DNA of 64,000 nucleotides. Source: Pontibacter virosus. GTDB lineage: Bacteria > Bacteroidota > Bacteroidia > Cytophagales > Hymenobacteraceae. The notes below the pieces were generated by a model, which worked only from the letters and a program-made list of their open reading frames with translations, did no database searches and was not told the DNA's origin. The translations under genes were made by a program, and so were the position numbers. How positions within the stretch are numbered: the stretch's first letter is position 1; each line of letters starts with the position of its first letter. The DNA lies in the NCBI RefSeq assembly GCF_003096355.1, contig NZ_QEKI01000004.1, forward strand, positions 372,001-436,000, in the 5' to 3' direction. Positions 16,626 to 25,217 of the stretch are shown here, piece after piece.

Positions 16626-17624
16626 TCAGGCTGTGCGGTTAGCGAGCACTTCCAGCAACTGTACTGTTCCTATATCTTTTGCACATTTAAAATGTCCTTC
16701 CGGGCAGGACTTATAGCCATGCAGACCACAAGGACGACAGTAAAGTGGCTCTTTTTTCTCGACAACGGCTGAGAAATTGGCCAGCGGTCCGAAGCCAAAG
16801 CGCGGCACCGTGGAGCAGAAGATGGCACAGGTAGGTGCATCCAAAGCAGAGGCCAAGTGCATGGGGCCGGAGTCGTTCACGTAGTTGAGGACGGCATCGC
16901 GCATCAGGGCCGCCGACTGCAGCAGGTTAAGCTGTCCGCACAGGTTTTCCACCCGCCGGTTTCTGGTTTTGCTGATGATCTCCTCGCAGTGGGCTTTGTC
17001 GGCCGGTGCCCCGAGCAGGTATACGGTATACCTGTTGTCCAGCTGATCGAGCAGCTCCACCCACTGCTCCAGCGGGTACTGCTTGGTAAACCAGACCGAG
17101 GTAGGTGCCATGCAAATAAAGGATTCCTGCTTTAGCGGCTGCACTCTGTTAAAGTCTTCCGGAGAAGGGTATAGCCTGGGCTTGGCCGCTTGTCCGTCGG
17201 TGATGCTGGCGATAAGCAGGTGGTTGCGCTCGACCTCGTGCGTACTGGAGTCAATGTCGTGCGTGTAGCGGCGGGTAAAGAAGCGGGAGAAAGGATTTTT
17301 GTCGAAGCCTATTGTCTCCCGGGCACCAGAAAGTGCGGTGAGTATACCTGTGGCCCCGAAGCGCTGCAGGTTCACTACCAGGTCGTAGTGCTCCTGCCGG
17401 ATCTGCCGGAGCAGACGCATCAGGCTTTTGTACTTGCCTTCCTGCTTGTTCCAGATCAGGACCTGCCGCAGCAGCGGGTGCCCTTTCAGCAGCGACTCGT
17501 TGCCTTTGCGAACCAGGAAGTCGAGCTGCGCCTCCGGATAATGGGCATGCAGTTTTTCCACCAGCCCCGTTGCCAGCACCACATCGCCCAGAAAGGCGGT
17601 CTGTATGATCAGGATCTTTTTCAT
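16626..17624 (-). CDS. Second glycosyltransferase family 9 (heptosyltransferase-like)
   Basis: A 332-residue GT9 protein with the same layout and length as the one at 4623: start MKKILIIQTAFLGDVVLATG, acceptor-side Rossmann fold, SVWFTKQYPLEQWVELLD, and the donor-site segment NYVNDSGPMHLASALDAP. Its C-terminal cysteine cluster (CRPCGLHGYKSCPEGHFKC) matches that of the other copy. It is probably a LPS or outer-core sugar transferase in the cytoplasm. It stands alone, with a TAnnTTTG box just upstream and a divergent lipoprotein gene at 17787. Sugar specificity is not visible. Confidence 0.9.
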   Translation of the reverse strand: MKKILIIQTAFLGDVVLATGLVEKLHAHYPEAQLDFLVRKGNESLLKGHPLLRQVLIWNKQEGKYKSLMRLLRQIRQEHYDLVVNLQRFGATGILTALSGARETIGFDKNPFSRFFTRRYTHDIDSSTHEVERNHLLIASITDGQAAKPRLYPSPEDFNRVQPLKQESFICMAPTSVWFTKQYPLEQWVELLDQLDNRYTVYLLGAPADKAHCEEIISKTRNRRVENLCGQLNLLQSAALMRDAVLNYVNDSGPMHLASALDAPTCAIFCSTVPRFGFGPLANFSAVVEKKEPLYCRPCGLHGYKSCPEGHFKCAKDIGTVQLLEVLANRTA

Positions 17625-17640
17625 CAGGTATAAGCTGCCG

Positions 17641-17648
17641 CAAAGCTA
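17641..17648 (-). promoter_or_regulatory. -7 box of the second GT9 gene
   Basis: On the minus strand this is TAGCTTTG, a perfect TAnnTTTG match whose last base is 16 bases before the start codon at 17624. The leader would be about 10 bases. Confidence 0.55.
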
Positions 17649-17786
17649 CGCCAATGCGGCTAGACTTGAAAGTTTAGAAGCTGCAGGTATAAGTTAGCCC
17701 GGCCTTTCACGGAAAAGAGCAAAAATATTTTTCTTCTTAGCGACAGGAAAGTTAGTTTAGCAGTTCTTTTAGCCACGCTTCCCCGT

Positions 17787-18539
17787 ATGAAATCACTATT
17801 ACATCCCACTAAACTCTTTGCAGCTGCCCTCCTCTTCCTGACCACAGGTTGTGTGTCTACCTACATGCCCAATGTGCCTAACGTACCCATGTTCACTGAA
17901 AAAGGCGAACTGAGCGCCGGCGGACACATCACACCGAAAGGCAATATCACGTTCAACACGGCCTATGCCGTTACCGATAACATCGGGGTGATGCTGAACG
18001 GCTCCATGCTGAACCAGGAGCGCAAGAAGCGGGACTTCCGCCATAACCTGATAGAGGCCGGGGCTGGCTATTTCACCACGTTTGGTTCGAACCAGAATCG
18101 GGTGCTGGAGATATACGGTGGCTTTGGCGGTGGCAGCAGCGACCGCACCGAGAAAGAAGAGAAAGAAGGCGTGATGACCTATACCCGTCGTGAGGCAGGT
18201 TTCAGCAAATATTTCACGCAGGTGAATTTCAGCTCCAAAAAGAAAAAGTCGCTGCGCCTGTTCGGAAACGAGTTCCCGCTCAACTACGGTACGGCCCTGC
18301 GTGTAAGCTACGTCAATATGAACAAGCACCTGCTCAATGCAGTAGAGCAACCCAAAGAGGACAACATTTTCCTGGAGCCGATCTTCTATACCCGCATGAC
18401 GCTCACGCCATCGGTGCAGCTGCAGTACACGAGCGGCAGTAACTTTGGTCTGCGCAACCGCAAGGCGCTCACCGCAGGCTATTCTGTATTTTCGCTGGGC
18501 TTCGTGATCAACGTCGGCGGCCGCAGCCTCGACCGCTAA
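17787..18539 (+). CDS. Envelope lipoprotein with barrel-like strands, unknown function
   Basis: A 250-residue lipoprotein: signal with lipobox LTTGC (MKSLLHPTKLFAAALLFLTTGC). The mature protein has alternating amphipathic strands (ELSAGGHITPKGNITFNTAYAV, GVMLNGSMLNQE, RVLEIYGGFGGGS, KYFTQVNFSSKKKKSLRLFG, LTPSVQLQYTSGSNFG, FSLGFVINVGG), typical of small outer-membrane barrels or barrel-like surface proteins. No family is recognised. It lies between the second GT9 (divergent) and the M16 protease (65 bases downstream, with its own promoter box). Confidence 0.82.
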   Translation: MKSLLHPTKLFAAALLFLTTGCVSTYMPNVPNVPMFTEKGELSAGGHITPKGNITFNTAYAVTDNIGVMLNGSMLNQERKKRDFRHNLIEAGAGYFTTFGSNQNRVLEIYGGFGGGSSDRTEKEEKEGVMTYTRREAGFSKYFTQVNFSSKKKKSLRLFGNEFPLNYGTALRVSYVNMNKHLLNAVEQPKEDNIFLEPIFYTRMTLTPSVQLQYTSGSNFGLRNRKALTAGYSVFSLGFVINVGGRSLDR

Positions 18540-18577
18540 CATTCGGCGGGCAAGCAGCCTATTTTGGTAATTTTGCC

Positions 18578-18585
18578 TATCTTTG
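18578..18585 (+). promoter_or_regulatory. -7 box upstream of the M16 protease gene
   Basis: TATCTTTG fits TAnnTTTG and ends 19 bases before the ATG at 18605. No convincing -33 element at normal spacing. Confidence 0.5.
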
Positions 18586-18604
18586 CAGGCTAATTGCGAA
18601 CTGA

Positions 18605-19843
18605 ATGCTTGATTATCATATTCATACATTGCCGAACGGTATTCGAATCGTTCACAAACAAGTACTACATACCAAAATAGCGCACAGCGGCTTTATCCTG
18701 GACCTGGGCAGCCGCGATGAGCAGCCTGACCAGTTAGGGTTGGCCCATTTCTGGGAGCACATGGCCTTCAAAGGCACGGCCAAGCGCAAGTCTTTCCACA
18801 TCCTCAACAGACTGGAGTCGGTGGGCGGCGAACTGAACGCCTATACCACCAAAGAGAAGCTCTGCTTTTACAGCTCCGTGCTCGACAAACACTTCGATAA
18901 GTCTTTCGAGCTCCTCACCGACATTACCTTCCACTCCATCTTCCCTGAAAAGGAAATCGAGAAAGAGCGAGGCGTGATACTCGAGGAAATGGCCATGTAC
19001 CTGGACACCCCGGAAGAGGCGATCGTGGATGAGTTTGACAATGTGGTGTTCGACTCTCACCCACTTGGCAACAACATTTTGGGTACCAAAGAAAGCGTGT
19101 CTGGTTTCAAGAAGGACGACTTTCAGCGTTTTATTAAAGACAACCTGAGTACTGAGGCCCTGGTGTTTTGCTCGGTGAGTAACCTGCCTTTCGAAAAGGT
19201 GGTAAAGCTGGCCGAAAAGTATTTGGCTGACATTCCGACCATCAGCAAACCACGACAGCGCGTCGCTTTCGAGAAATACATACCGAAGACGGTGACGTTC
19301 GAGAAACCGATCTCACAGGCGCACTGCGTGATTGGCTGCCCGGCTTACGCCCTCAACGATGACCGCCGCATACCTTTCTTCATGCTAGTGAACCTGCTTG
19401 GTGGTCCGGGTATGAACTCACGCCTGAACCTGGCCGTTCGCGAAAAGCACGGCCTGGTGTATACCATCGACGCTAACTACGCTACCTACATTGATACCGG
19501 CCTGCTGTCTATTTACTTCGGCACGGAGAAGAAGCAGCTCAAGCGCACCACCTCCCTGGTGCTGAAGGAGCTCAAGAAGCTACGCGAAAAGCAACTGGGT
19601 TCGCTGCAGCTGCATACTGCCAAAGAGCAGCTGATGGGTCAGCTGGCCATGGCCGAAGAAAGCAACATGGGCCTGATGATGATGATGGGCAAGAGCATCC
19701 TCGACCAGGGTCATATCGACACCCTAAACGAGATCTTCGAACAGATCAAAAATACCACCGCCCAGGACCTGATCGATATTGCCAACGACGTGCTCCGTGA
19801 AGATAAGCTGAGCTTCCTGAATTATGTGCCTAGTAAAGACTAA
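18605..19843 (+). CDS. M16 family zinc metallopeptidase (pitrilysin/processing-peptidase type)
   Basis: A 412-residue insulinase/mitochondrial-processing-peptidase-like protease. The inverted zinc motif HxxEH is seen as HFWEH at residues 48-52, with the distal glutamate in the ERGVILEEMAMYLDTPEE segment. The C-terminal M16 half-domain contains LLGGPGMNSRLNLAVREKHGLVYTI, which carries the conserved R/Y pair that positions substrate. No signal peptide, so it is probably cytoplasmic. Closest to the PqqL/YmxG-like single-chain peptidases. Start at 18605 gives a proper N-terminal strand (HTLPNGIRIVHKQ). Confidence 0.92.
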   Translation: MLDYHIHTLPNGIRIVHKQVLHTKIAHSGFILDLGSRDEQPDQLGLAHFWEHMAFKGTAKRKSFHILNRLESVGGELNAYTTKEKLCFYSSVLDKHFDKSFELLTDITFHSIFPEKEIEKERGVILEEMAMYLDTPEEAIVDEFDNVVFDSHPLGNNILGTKESVSGFKKDDFQRFIKDNLSTEALVFCSVSNLPFEKVVKLAEKYLADIPTISKPRQRVAFEKYIPKTVTFEKPISQAHCVIGCPAYALNDDRRIPFFMLVNLLGGPGMNSRLNLAVREKHGLVYTIDANYATYIDTGLLSIYFGTEKKQLKRTTSLVLKELKKLREKQLGSLQLHTAKEQLMGQLAMAEESNMGLMMMMGKSILDQGHIDTLNEIFEQIKNTTAQDLIDIANDVLREDKLSFLNYVPSKD

Positions 19844-19962
19844 AGGCTAAATTGCTATAGGGTTACATTGTTAAAAAGGCGACTCCTACAGAGGCTGACT
19901 GCCACTAATTCACTAATTGAGAAAACAACAATTTAACCATCAACCATTTAACAATTAAACAG

Positions 19963-20607
19963 ATGGAATTTCTGGACGAAGAACTGCAACAGTACGCAGA
20001 GGAGCATACCTCGCCGGAGTCGGCGCTGCTGCACAAGATAAACCGCCAGACGCACCTGAATGTGATGCGACCGCGCATGCTGTCCGGTCACCTGCAGGGC
20101 CGCCTGCTTTCCATGTTCTCCCACATGATCCGTCCCAAGCAGATCCTGGAGGTGGGCACCTATACCGGTTATTCGGCCCTTTGCCTGGCGGAGGGACTGC
20201 AGGAGGACGGCACACTGCACACCATCGACATCAACGAAGAGTTGGAAGACACGGTGCGTGGTTATATTAAGGAGGCGGGCCTGAGCGAGAGTGTGAAATA
20301 CTACATCGGCAATGCCCTGGAGATCATTCCTACCATCGACGCTACTTTTGACCTGGTGTTCATTGATGCCGACAAGTATAATTATGCCAACTATTACGAT
20401 CTGGTAATCGACCGTGTACGTTCAGGCGGCTACATCATTGCCGACAATGTGCTCTGGAGCGGCAAGGTGCTGGCCAAGTACCGCAAGAAGCTCGATGAAG
20501 ACACAGCTGCGCTCCTGGATTTCAATAAAAAATTACAGGACGATCCGCGGGTAGAAAACATCCTGCTGCCTGTGCGGGACGGGCTAATGGTTGCCCGCAA
20601 AAAATAA
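19963..20607 (+). CDS. O-methyltransferase (catechol/caffeoyl-CoA type)
   Basis: A 214-residue class I SAM-dependent methyltransferase of the family-3 O-methyltransferase group. The SAM-binding motif I is LEVGTYTGYSALCLAEGL at residues ~62-79, followed by the acidic strand HTIDINEE. The metal/substrate segment is VFIDADKYNYANYY near residue 130, then the GGYIIADNVLWSG motif. It is preceded by a low-complexity CAATTTAACCATTTAAC-like spacer. The substrate is unknown; related bacterial proteins methylate small catechols or tRNA uridine (TrmR). Start and stop are clean, and a terminator follows. Confidence 0.92.
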   Translation: MEFLDEELQQYAEEHTSPESALLHKINRQTHLNVMRPRMLSGHLQGRLLSMFSHMIRPKQILEVGTYTGYSALCLAEGLQEDGTLHTIDINEELEDTVRGYIKEAGLSESVKYYIGNALEIIPTIDATFDLVFIDADKYNYANYYDLVIDRVRSGGYIIADNVLWSGKVLAKYRKKLDEDTAALLDFNKKLQDDPRVENILLPVRDGLMVARKK

Positions 20608-20612
20608 CAGAG

Positions 20613-20636
20613 AAGCGGCCCGTGCCGCTTTTTTTG
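20613..20636 (+). terminator. Terminator after the O-methyltransferase gene
   Basis: Short stem AAGCGGC/GCCGCTT (20613-20619 and 20624-20630) with a CCGT loop and a T-run tail, five bases after the stop. Confidence 0.85.
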
Positions 20637-20948
20637 TGTCTAGTAGGTATAGCTGCCAGGTATAGAAAAAGTGCCGGGGTATAGGTATACCAGACCACAT
20701 CGAATAACCTCTACTCTGCAGTTGTTGGCGCAACAGTCCGCAAGTGCTCCCCTTTACTTATCAACACTAAAAAATTTCTATAAAATAACTTCGTTCTAAG
20801 CTTTAGAATGCGGGGTAAATTGCGTTAATTTTGCAAGTGTATCTCTATATAGAGAACATACTATACCTTAATGAGTTATCCACATCTGTTTCAACATATA
20901 CTGTAGCCGTTTTGTGGATAGCTTGGCTTACTTTACCCGTTTACCTTT
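20637..20948. other. Gene-free leader region of the LysM gene with a motif cluster
   Basis: About 310 bases without a gene. Bases 20643-20690 carry four close copies of the GGTATA core in both orientations. The rest is AT-rich, with the promoter box of the next gene near its right end and a leader of over 100 bases. Confidence 0.6.
20826..20833 (+). promoter_or_regulatory. -7 box upstream of the LysM transglycosylase
   Basis: TAATTTTG fits TAnnTTTG. It would give a leader of about 110 bases to the ATG at 20949. A -33 TTG is not clear. Confidence 0.5.
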
Positions 20949-23528
20949 ATGAAGAGACCATTACCTTTCCTGCTCCTCCTGCTCCTGCCATTGATTACTA
21001 TGGCACAAACTGTCACCGTGCCTCACAACTTGTATTTTGGTGACATCCACCTGCGCATTTCACCCCGGGCACAGGAAGAGATTCAGAAAAAAGTGGATGC
21101 CCTGCACCGTAGTCCCAAGTACTTTCAAATGAAAGTAGAGTTGGCTGATGCCTATTTTCCGCTGATTGAGCGCACGTTTCAGGAAGAAGGCGTTCCGGAC
21201 GATTTCAAATACCTGGCCCTGCAAGAAAGCGGCCTGCGCGGCGATGCCGTGTCAACCTCCAATGCGGTGGGCTACTGGCAGTTCAAAAAAGAGGCAGCCC
21301 TGGACTTCAACCTGCGCATGGACCATTTGGTGGACGAGCGCCGGCATATTGTGGAGGCCAGTCGTGGTGCTGCCCGTTATTTTAAGCGCAGCAACAACTA
21401 CTATAACAATTGGTTCAATGCGCTCCTGTCGTATTACCATGGCTACTCGGGCGCCAAGGCCTATACCAAGGAGTCTGACAAGGGCAGCAAAAAGATGGAC
21501 ATCACAGAAAAATCCGATCCATACCTGTTGACTTTCCTGGCACACAAAGTAGCCTATGACAGCTTTATCGGAAAGAGCGCTCCGCCCGTGGTTTCACTGC
21601 GTGAACTGCGTGCCACCCCCGGCCAAAGCCTCGCTGACATTGCACTAGCTTATGAAACCGATCCGTCTGAACTGGAAAGATACAACAAGTGGTTGCTGGG
21701 CGGCACTATACCTGCCGACAAGGATTATTACGTGATGCTTCCGGTTCGCCACACGACCGAGCCTGGCATTGTGGCATCTACAGAACCGGTTCGCACAGCT
21801 CCTATCCGCCAGACGGGTACTATACCTGCGGCAGGCAGCATTATTAAACGTAACAACTTGAACGCCATCGTGGCCGGCAAAGGCGATACCAAAGACAAAC
21901 TAGCCATCAAAGCCGGTATTACCACCCGCAAGCTGCTGCGCTTTAACGACATGCGCGACTTCGACAAGTTCGAGGAAGGCGAGGCTTATTACATTGAAGC
22001 AAAACGACTGAATGCCGACAAAGAGTACCACGTGGTACAGCACGGAGAAACCATGCAGGAAATTGCCCAGCAATACGGCATCCGCATGGACTATCTGCAG
22101 TTTAAGAACCGTATGAAACGCGCGGAGGTGCCTGTACCGGGTCGCGTGCTTTGGCTGCAGAAGCGCCGTCCCGCCAAGGTGGCCATCGAAGTACGTGAGT
22201 TAAAGCCAGTACCGGGTGCTGAAAAGCAGAATGTTACAGAGGCCCAGGAAAAAGACCCACAAACTGCTACGGCTTCGGCTAAGACAACAGCTAAAGAGCC
22301 TGCTGCCCAGCAAGAGGATTTCCTGACCCGCTTTAAAAAGAGCTGGAACAAACTGAAAGGCCAGCCGACAGCCCCTGAACAAAGTGAAGCACAAACTGCT
22401 GCCACAGAAAAACAGGAAGAGGAAACTGTTGCCGCCGCTACGCCTGCCAAAGAAGCTGAACAAGGTATAGCCCAAGAAGAAACAACAACAGAGGTGGCCG
22501 TCACCACAAAAAATGAAACGGTGCCTATACCTGTGATGAAGCAGCCAGAGCAGGAGGTGAAAGCCACAGAACCAGTTGCACAGCAAAAAGCGACAACGCC
22601 AGCCGCTGCGGAAAAGCCAAAGAATACCACGCTATACCCTGGCAAGAAGGCCCAGGAAACAGAGGAGCAAAAAACGGTAGTTCAGGAGACGCAAGCTGAA
22701 GTGACAGAAGAGGAGAATGCTGAGTGGGCAGTAGGTCTGAGCGAAGATGTGTTTGTGGGTTTCTCCGGAAACGAGGAGGAAGAAACAGCTGAAGTGTTCG
22801 AAGCGGAGAAAACAGTGGAAGCTGTTGCCACCGAGCGTGCGACAGCCAAGCCTACTCCTGTTAAAGCTGCACCGGCAAAATCAACCCCTGCTAAGACTGA
22901 GCCAGTTAAAACTACCCAAGCCAATCCGATAGCGAAAGAAAATGCTGCTCCGCCTACCAAACCTGCCCGCCACATCGTAAAGCAGGGCGAGTCGCTGTGG
23001 GCCATATCGAGGCTGTATGCCGTGACCGTGAACGACATCACGACCTGGAACAACCTCGGTGACGCGCCGATTAAAATTGGCCAGGAGTTGATTATAGCAG
23101 AGCCGCAGACATTACCTGAGGAGTCTGCCCGTAACGTTGAGGCAAATACAGAGCCCCCAGTTGCTGCTGAAAAAACCGAGATCCACACCGTATCTGCCGG
23201 TGAATCGCTGTACGTGCTGTCGCGCAAGTATAACGTGACGGTGAACGAACTGAAAGCATGGAACAACCTGCGTAGCAGCGCACTTTCCATCGGACAGGAG
23301 TTGCGTGTAACTGCTCCTGCTGATCAGGAGGGTAAAAACGAGGATCTGGAAGAAGCTCCTGCAGAAACCTTCACAGGTTCCAGCACCCAGCACACGGTGG
23401 CATCCGGTGAGAGCCTCTACCAGATCTCCCGCAAGTATGGTGTTACGATCAAGGACATTATGGAGTGGAACAACAAATCTGACTTCAACGTGAAGCCCGG
23501 CGACAAACTGACAATCAGAAAGAAGTAG
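20949..23528 (+). CDS. Exported lytic transglycosylase with multiple LysM domains (MltD-like)
   Basis: An 859-residue cell-wall enzyme. Signal peptide (MKRPLPFLLLLLLPLITMAQ), then an SLT/MltD transglycosylase domain at residues ~60-215. The catalytic Glu sits in YLALQESGLRGDAVS, followed by NAVGYWQFKKEAA and the NNWFNALLSYYHGYSGAK region. Three LysM-like units follow (near residues 215, 310 and 360). A ~230-residue Ala/Thr/Glu/Lys-rich linker comes next, then three canonical LysM repeats at the C-terminus (HIVKQGESLWAISRLYAV, HTVSAGESLYVLSRKYNV, HTVASGESLYQISRKYGV). It cleaves glycan strands while anchored to peptidoglycan in the periplasm. The six carbohydrate-binding units and the long disordered linker are at the high end for MltD-type enzymes. 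Confidence 0.93.
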   Translation: MKRPLPFLLLLLLPLITMAQTVTVPHNLYFGDIHLRISPRAQEEIQKKVDALHRSPKYFQMKVELADAYFPLIERTFQEEGVPDDFKYLALQESGLRGDAVSTSNAVGYWQFKKEAALDFNLRMDHLVDERRHIVEASRGAARYFKRSNNYYNNWFNALLSYYHGYSGAKAYTKESDKGSKKMDITEKSDPYLLTFLAHKVAYDSFIGKSAPPVVSLRELRATPGQSLADIALAYETDPSELERYNKWLLGGTIPADKDYYVMLPVRHTTEPGIVASTEPVRTAPIRQTGTIPAAGSIIKRNNLNAIVAGKGDTKDKLAIKAGITTRKLLRFNDMRDFDKFEEGEAYYIEAKRLNADKEYHVVQHGETMQEIAQQYGIRMDYLQFKNRMKRAEVPVPGRVLWLQKRRPAKVAIEVRELKPVPGAEKQNVTEAQEKDPQTATASAKTTAKEPAAQQEDFLTRFKKSWNKLKGQPTAPEQSEAQTAATEKQEEETVAAATPAKEAEQGIAQEETTTEVAVTTKNETVPIPVMKQPEQEVKATEPVAQQKATTPAAAEKPKNTTLYPGKKAQETEEQKTVVQETQAEVTEEENAEWAVGLSEDVFVGFSGNEEEETAEVFEAEKTVEAVATERATAKPTPVKAAPAKSTPAKTEPVKTTQANPIAKENAAPPTKPARHIVKQGESLWAISRLYAVTVNDITTWNNLGDAPIKIGQELIIAEPQTLPEESARNVEANTEPPVAAEKTEIHTVSAGESLYVLSRKYNVTVNELKAWNNLRSSALSIGQELRVTAPADQEGKNEDLEEAPAETFTGSSTQHTVASGESLYQISRKYGVTIKDIMEWNNKSDFNVKPGDKLTIRKK

Positions 23529-23541
23529 TTCTTTAAAAGAT

Positions 23542-23590
23542 CTCAAAACCGAAAGAGCCAGCTGCAATAACTGGCTCTTTCGGTTTTGAG
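23542..23590. terminator. Bidirectional terminator between convergent genes
   Basis: Perfect 20-bp arms 23542-23561 and 23571-23590 (CTCAAAACCGAAAGAGCCAG) with a 9-base loop; A-rich on one side and T-rich on the other. It separates the LysM gene and the convergent MFS gene. Confidence 0.93.
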
Positions 23591-23602
23591 GTATAGCTGC
23601 CA

Positions 23603-24931
23603 TTATCGTTTCCCCGGAGGTCCGGTCAGTTTTGTAGCGGTGCGAAGACCGGTGGCAATCTCTGGTACAATGCCGAGGCGCTCGTAGATGGGCTGCACCA
23701 TCAGGCGCAGGCGCTTCAGGTTCCAGGCGAAAGGGATAACACTGACAGCGCAAAGCAGACCACAACCCAGCAAGGTATAGGCTACCCCGACCTGCTCGGC
23801 AATAGCACTGGCCAGCATGCTGCCAAGTGGTGCCATCCCCATAAAGGCAGTGGCGTAAAGGCTCATCACGCGCCCCCGCTTGTCCTCGTCTACCAGCGTT
23901 TGAAGCAGCGTGTTGCAGGAGGCCATCGTCACGATCATACCGAAGCCCGTAAACAGCATCAGCACCAGCGATAGCCAGAGAATCGTGGAAAAAGAGAAAG
24001 CCATCAGGGCTGTTCCAAATAAAGTCATCGTAAAAACAATGACTTTACCGAGGCCAATCACCGATTTACGCTGCGCCAAAAACAAGGCACCTGATAAGGC
24101 CCCCAGCCCTGAAGCGCCCATCAGGTAGCCAAGCGTGTTGGCCCCACCGTGCAAGATGTCGCGGGCGAACACGGGCAGCATCACGCTGAAGGGCATACCG
24201 AATAAGCTGATCAGGCCCACGATTATGATAAGTGTCCGGATAGGCGGAAAACCGAAAGCATAGGAAAAGCCCTGCCTGAGGGAAGTCCACATATTCTCCT
24301 GCCGTATCTCCCGCACAAAGGGATTGAGACGCAATGTCAGGAGCGAAGCCAGCACCGCCAGGTAACTCACCGCGTTGATCAGGATGCAAACACCCTCCCC
24401 TACCCAGGCAATCAGTATTCCCGCAATCGAAGGCCCCACCAATCGGGCCATGTTGAACATCGAGGAGTTGAGCGCAATGGCGTTACTGATGTCTTCCCGC
24501 TTGTCGACCAGTTGCACCACAAACGCCTGGCGGGTCGCTACATCAAAGGCGTTGATTGTGCCGAGCACCACCATCAGCGTCAGCACATGCCATACCTGTA
24601 CCGTACCGGTCAGCACCAGTGTAGCCAGGGTACCCGCCTGCAGCATCGACAGGAACTGCGTGACCAGCAATACATGGTGGCGGTTAAACTTATCGGCCAG
24701 CACCCCGGCGAAGGGACCAAGTAGAAAGGAAGGGATTTGATTGGCGAATGTGACGGCACCCAGGAGAAATACCGAATCGGTAAGGCGGTATATTAGCCAG
24801 CTAATGGCGATCTGCTGCATCCAGGTACCGATGAGCGATATGCCCTGCCCCATGAAAAAGACCCGGTAGTTGCGCGAGCGCAAAGCCCGGAACATCCCTC
24901 CTATCTTCCCTGAGTCAACTGTTTCTGTCAT
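23603..24931 (-). CDS. MFS transporter, EntS/DHA3-like
   Basis: A 442-residue inner-membrane transporter of the major facilitator superfamily with about 12 predicted membrane helices. The start FRALRSRNYRVFFMGQGISLIGTWMQQIAISWLIYRLT is typical of the enterobactin-exporter (EntS)-like DHA3 group. The loop motif FAGVLADKFNRHHVLL between helices 2 and 3 is the MFS signature. The second half has GASGLGALSGALFLA. Probable export of a small hydrophobic molecule; substrate unknown. Monocistronic. Confidence 0.92.
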   Translation of the reverse strand: MTETVDSGKIGGMFRALRSRNYRVFFMGQGISLIGTWMQQIAISWLIYRLTDSVFLLGAVTFANQIPSFLLGPFAGVLADKFNRHHVLLVTQFLSMLQAGTLATLVLTGTVQVWHVLTLMVVLGTINAFDVATRQAFVVQLVDKREDISNAIALNSSMFNMARLVGPSIAGILIAWVGEGVCILINAVSYLAVLASLLTLRLNPFVREIRQENMWTSLRQGFSYAFGFPPIRTLIIIVGLISLFGMPFSVMLPVFARDILHGGANTLGYLMGASGLGALSGALFLAQRKSVIGLGKVIVFTMTLFGTALMAFSFSTILWLSLVLMLFTGFGMIVTMASCNTLLQTLVDEDKRGRVMSLYATAFMGMAPLGSMLASAIAEQVGVAYTLLGCGLLCAVSVIPFAWNLKRLRLMVQPIYERLGIVPEIATGLRTATKLTGPPGKR

Positions 24932-25217
24932 GCTGTTCCTTCGCTATGCCTGTTTGGCACAGGCTTTATCTTACGGTTAGTCGTGTTTGTTGAGTTATAA
25001 TTATACGCTTTATTTATGAATGCCTGTCGGTAAATTACTTAATGCGCAGGGGATCAATACGAGCTTAGTTTTGTTTTGCAGCAGGGCTGTTTTTAGTTTG
25101 GGCAGCCGACCGATTTTCTGTAATTTTAACATCCCGAAAATGACCGAGAGTATAGAAAGAACTATACCTGCGTGTCATTCTTATTTCATCATTCGTCATT
25201 ACTAATTCTGTATAGTC

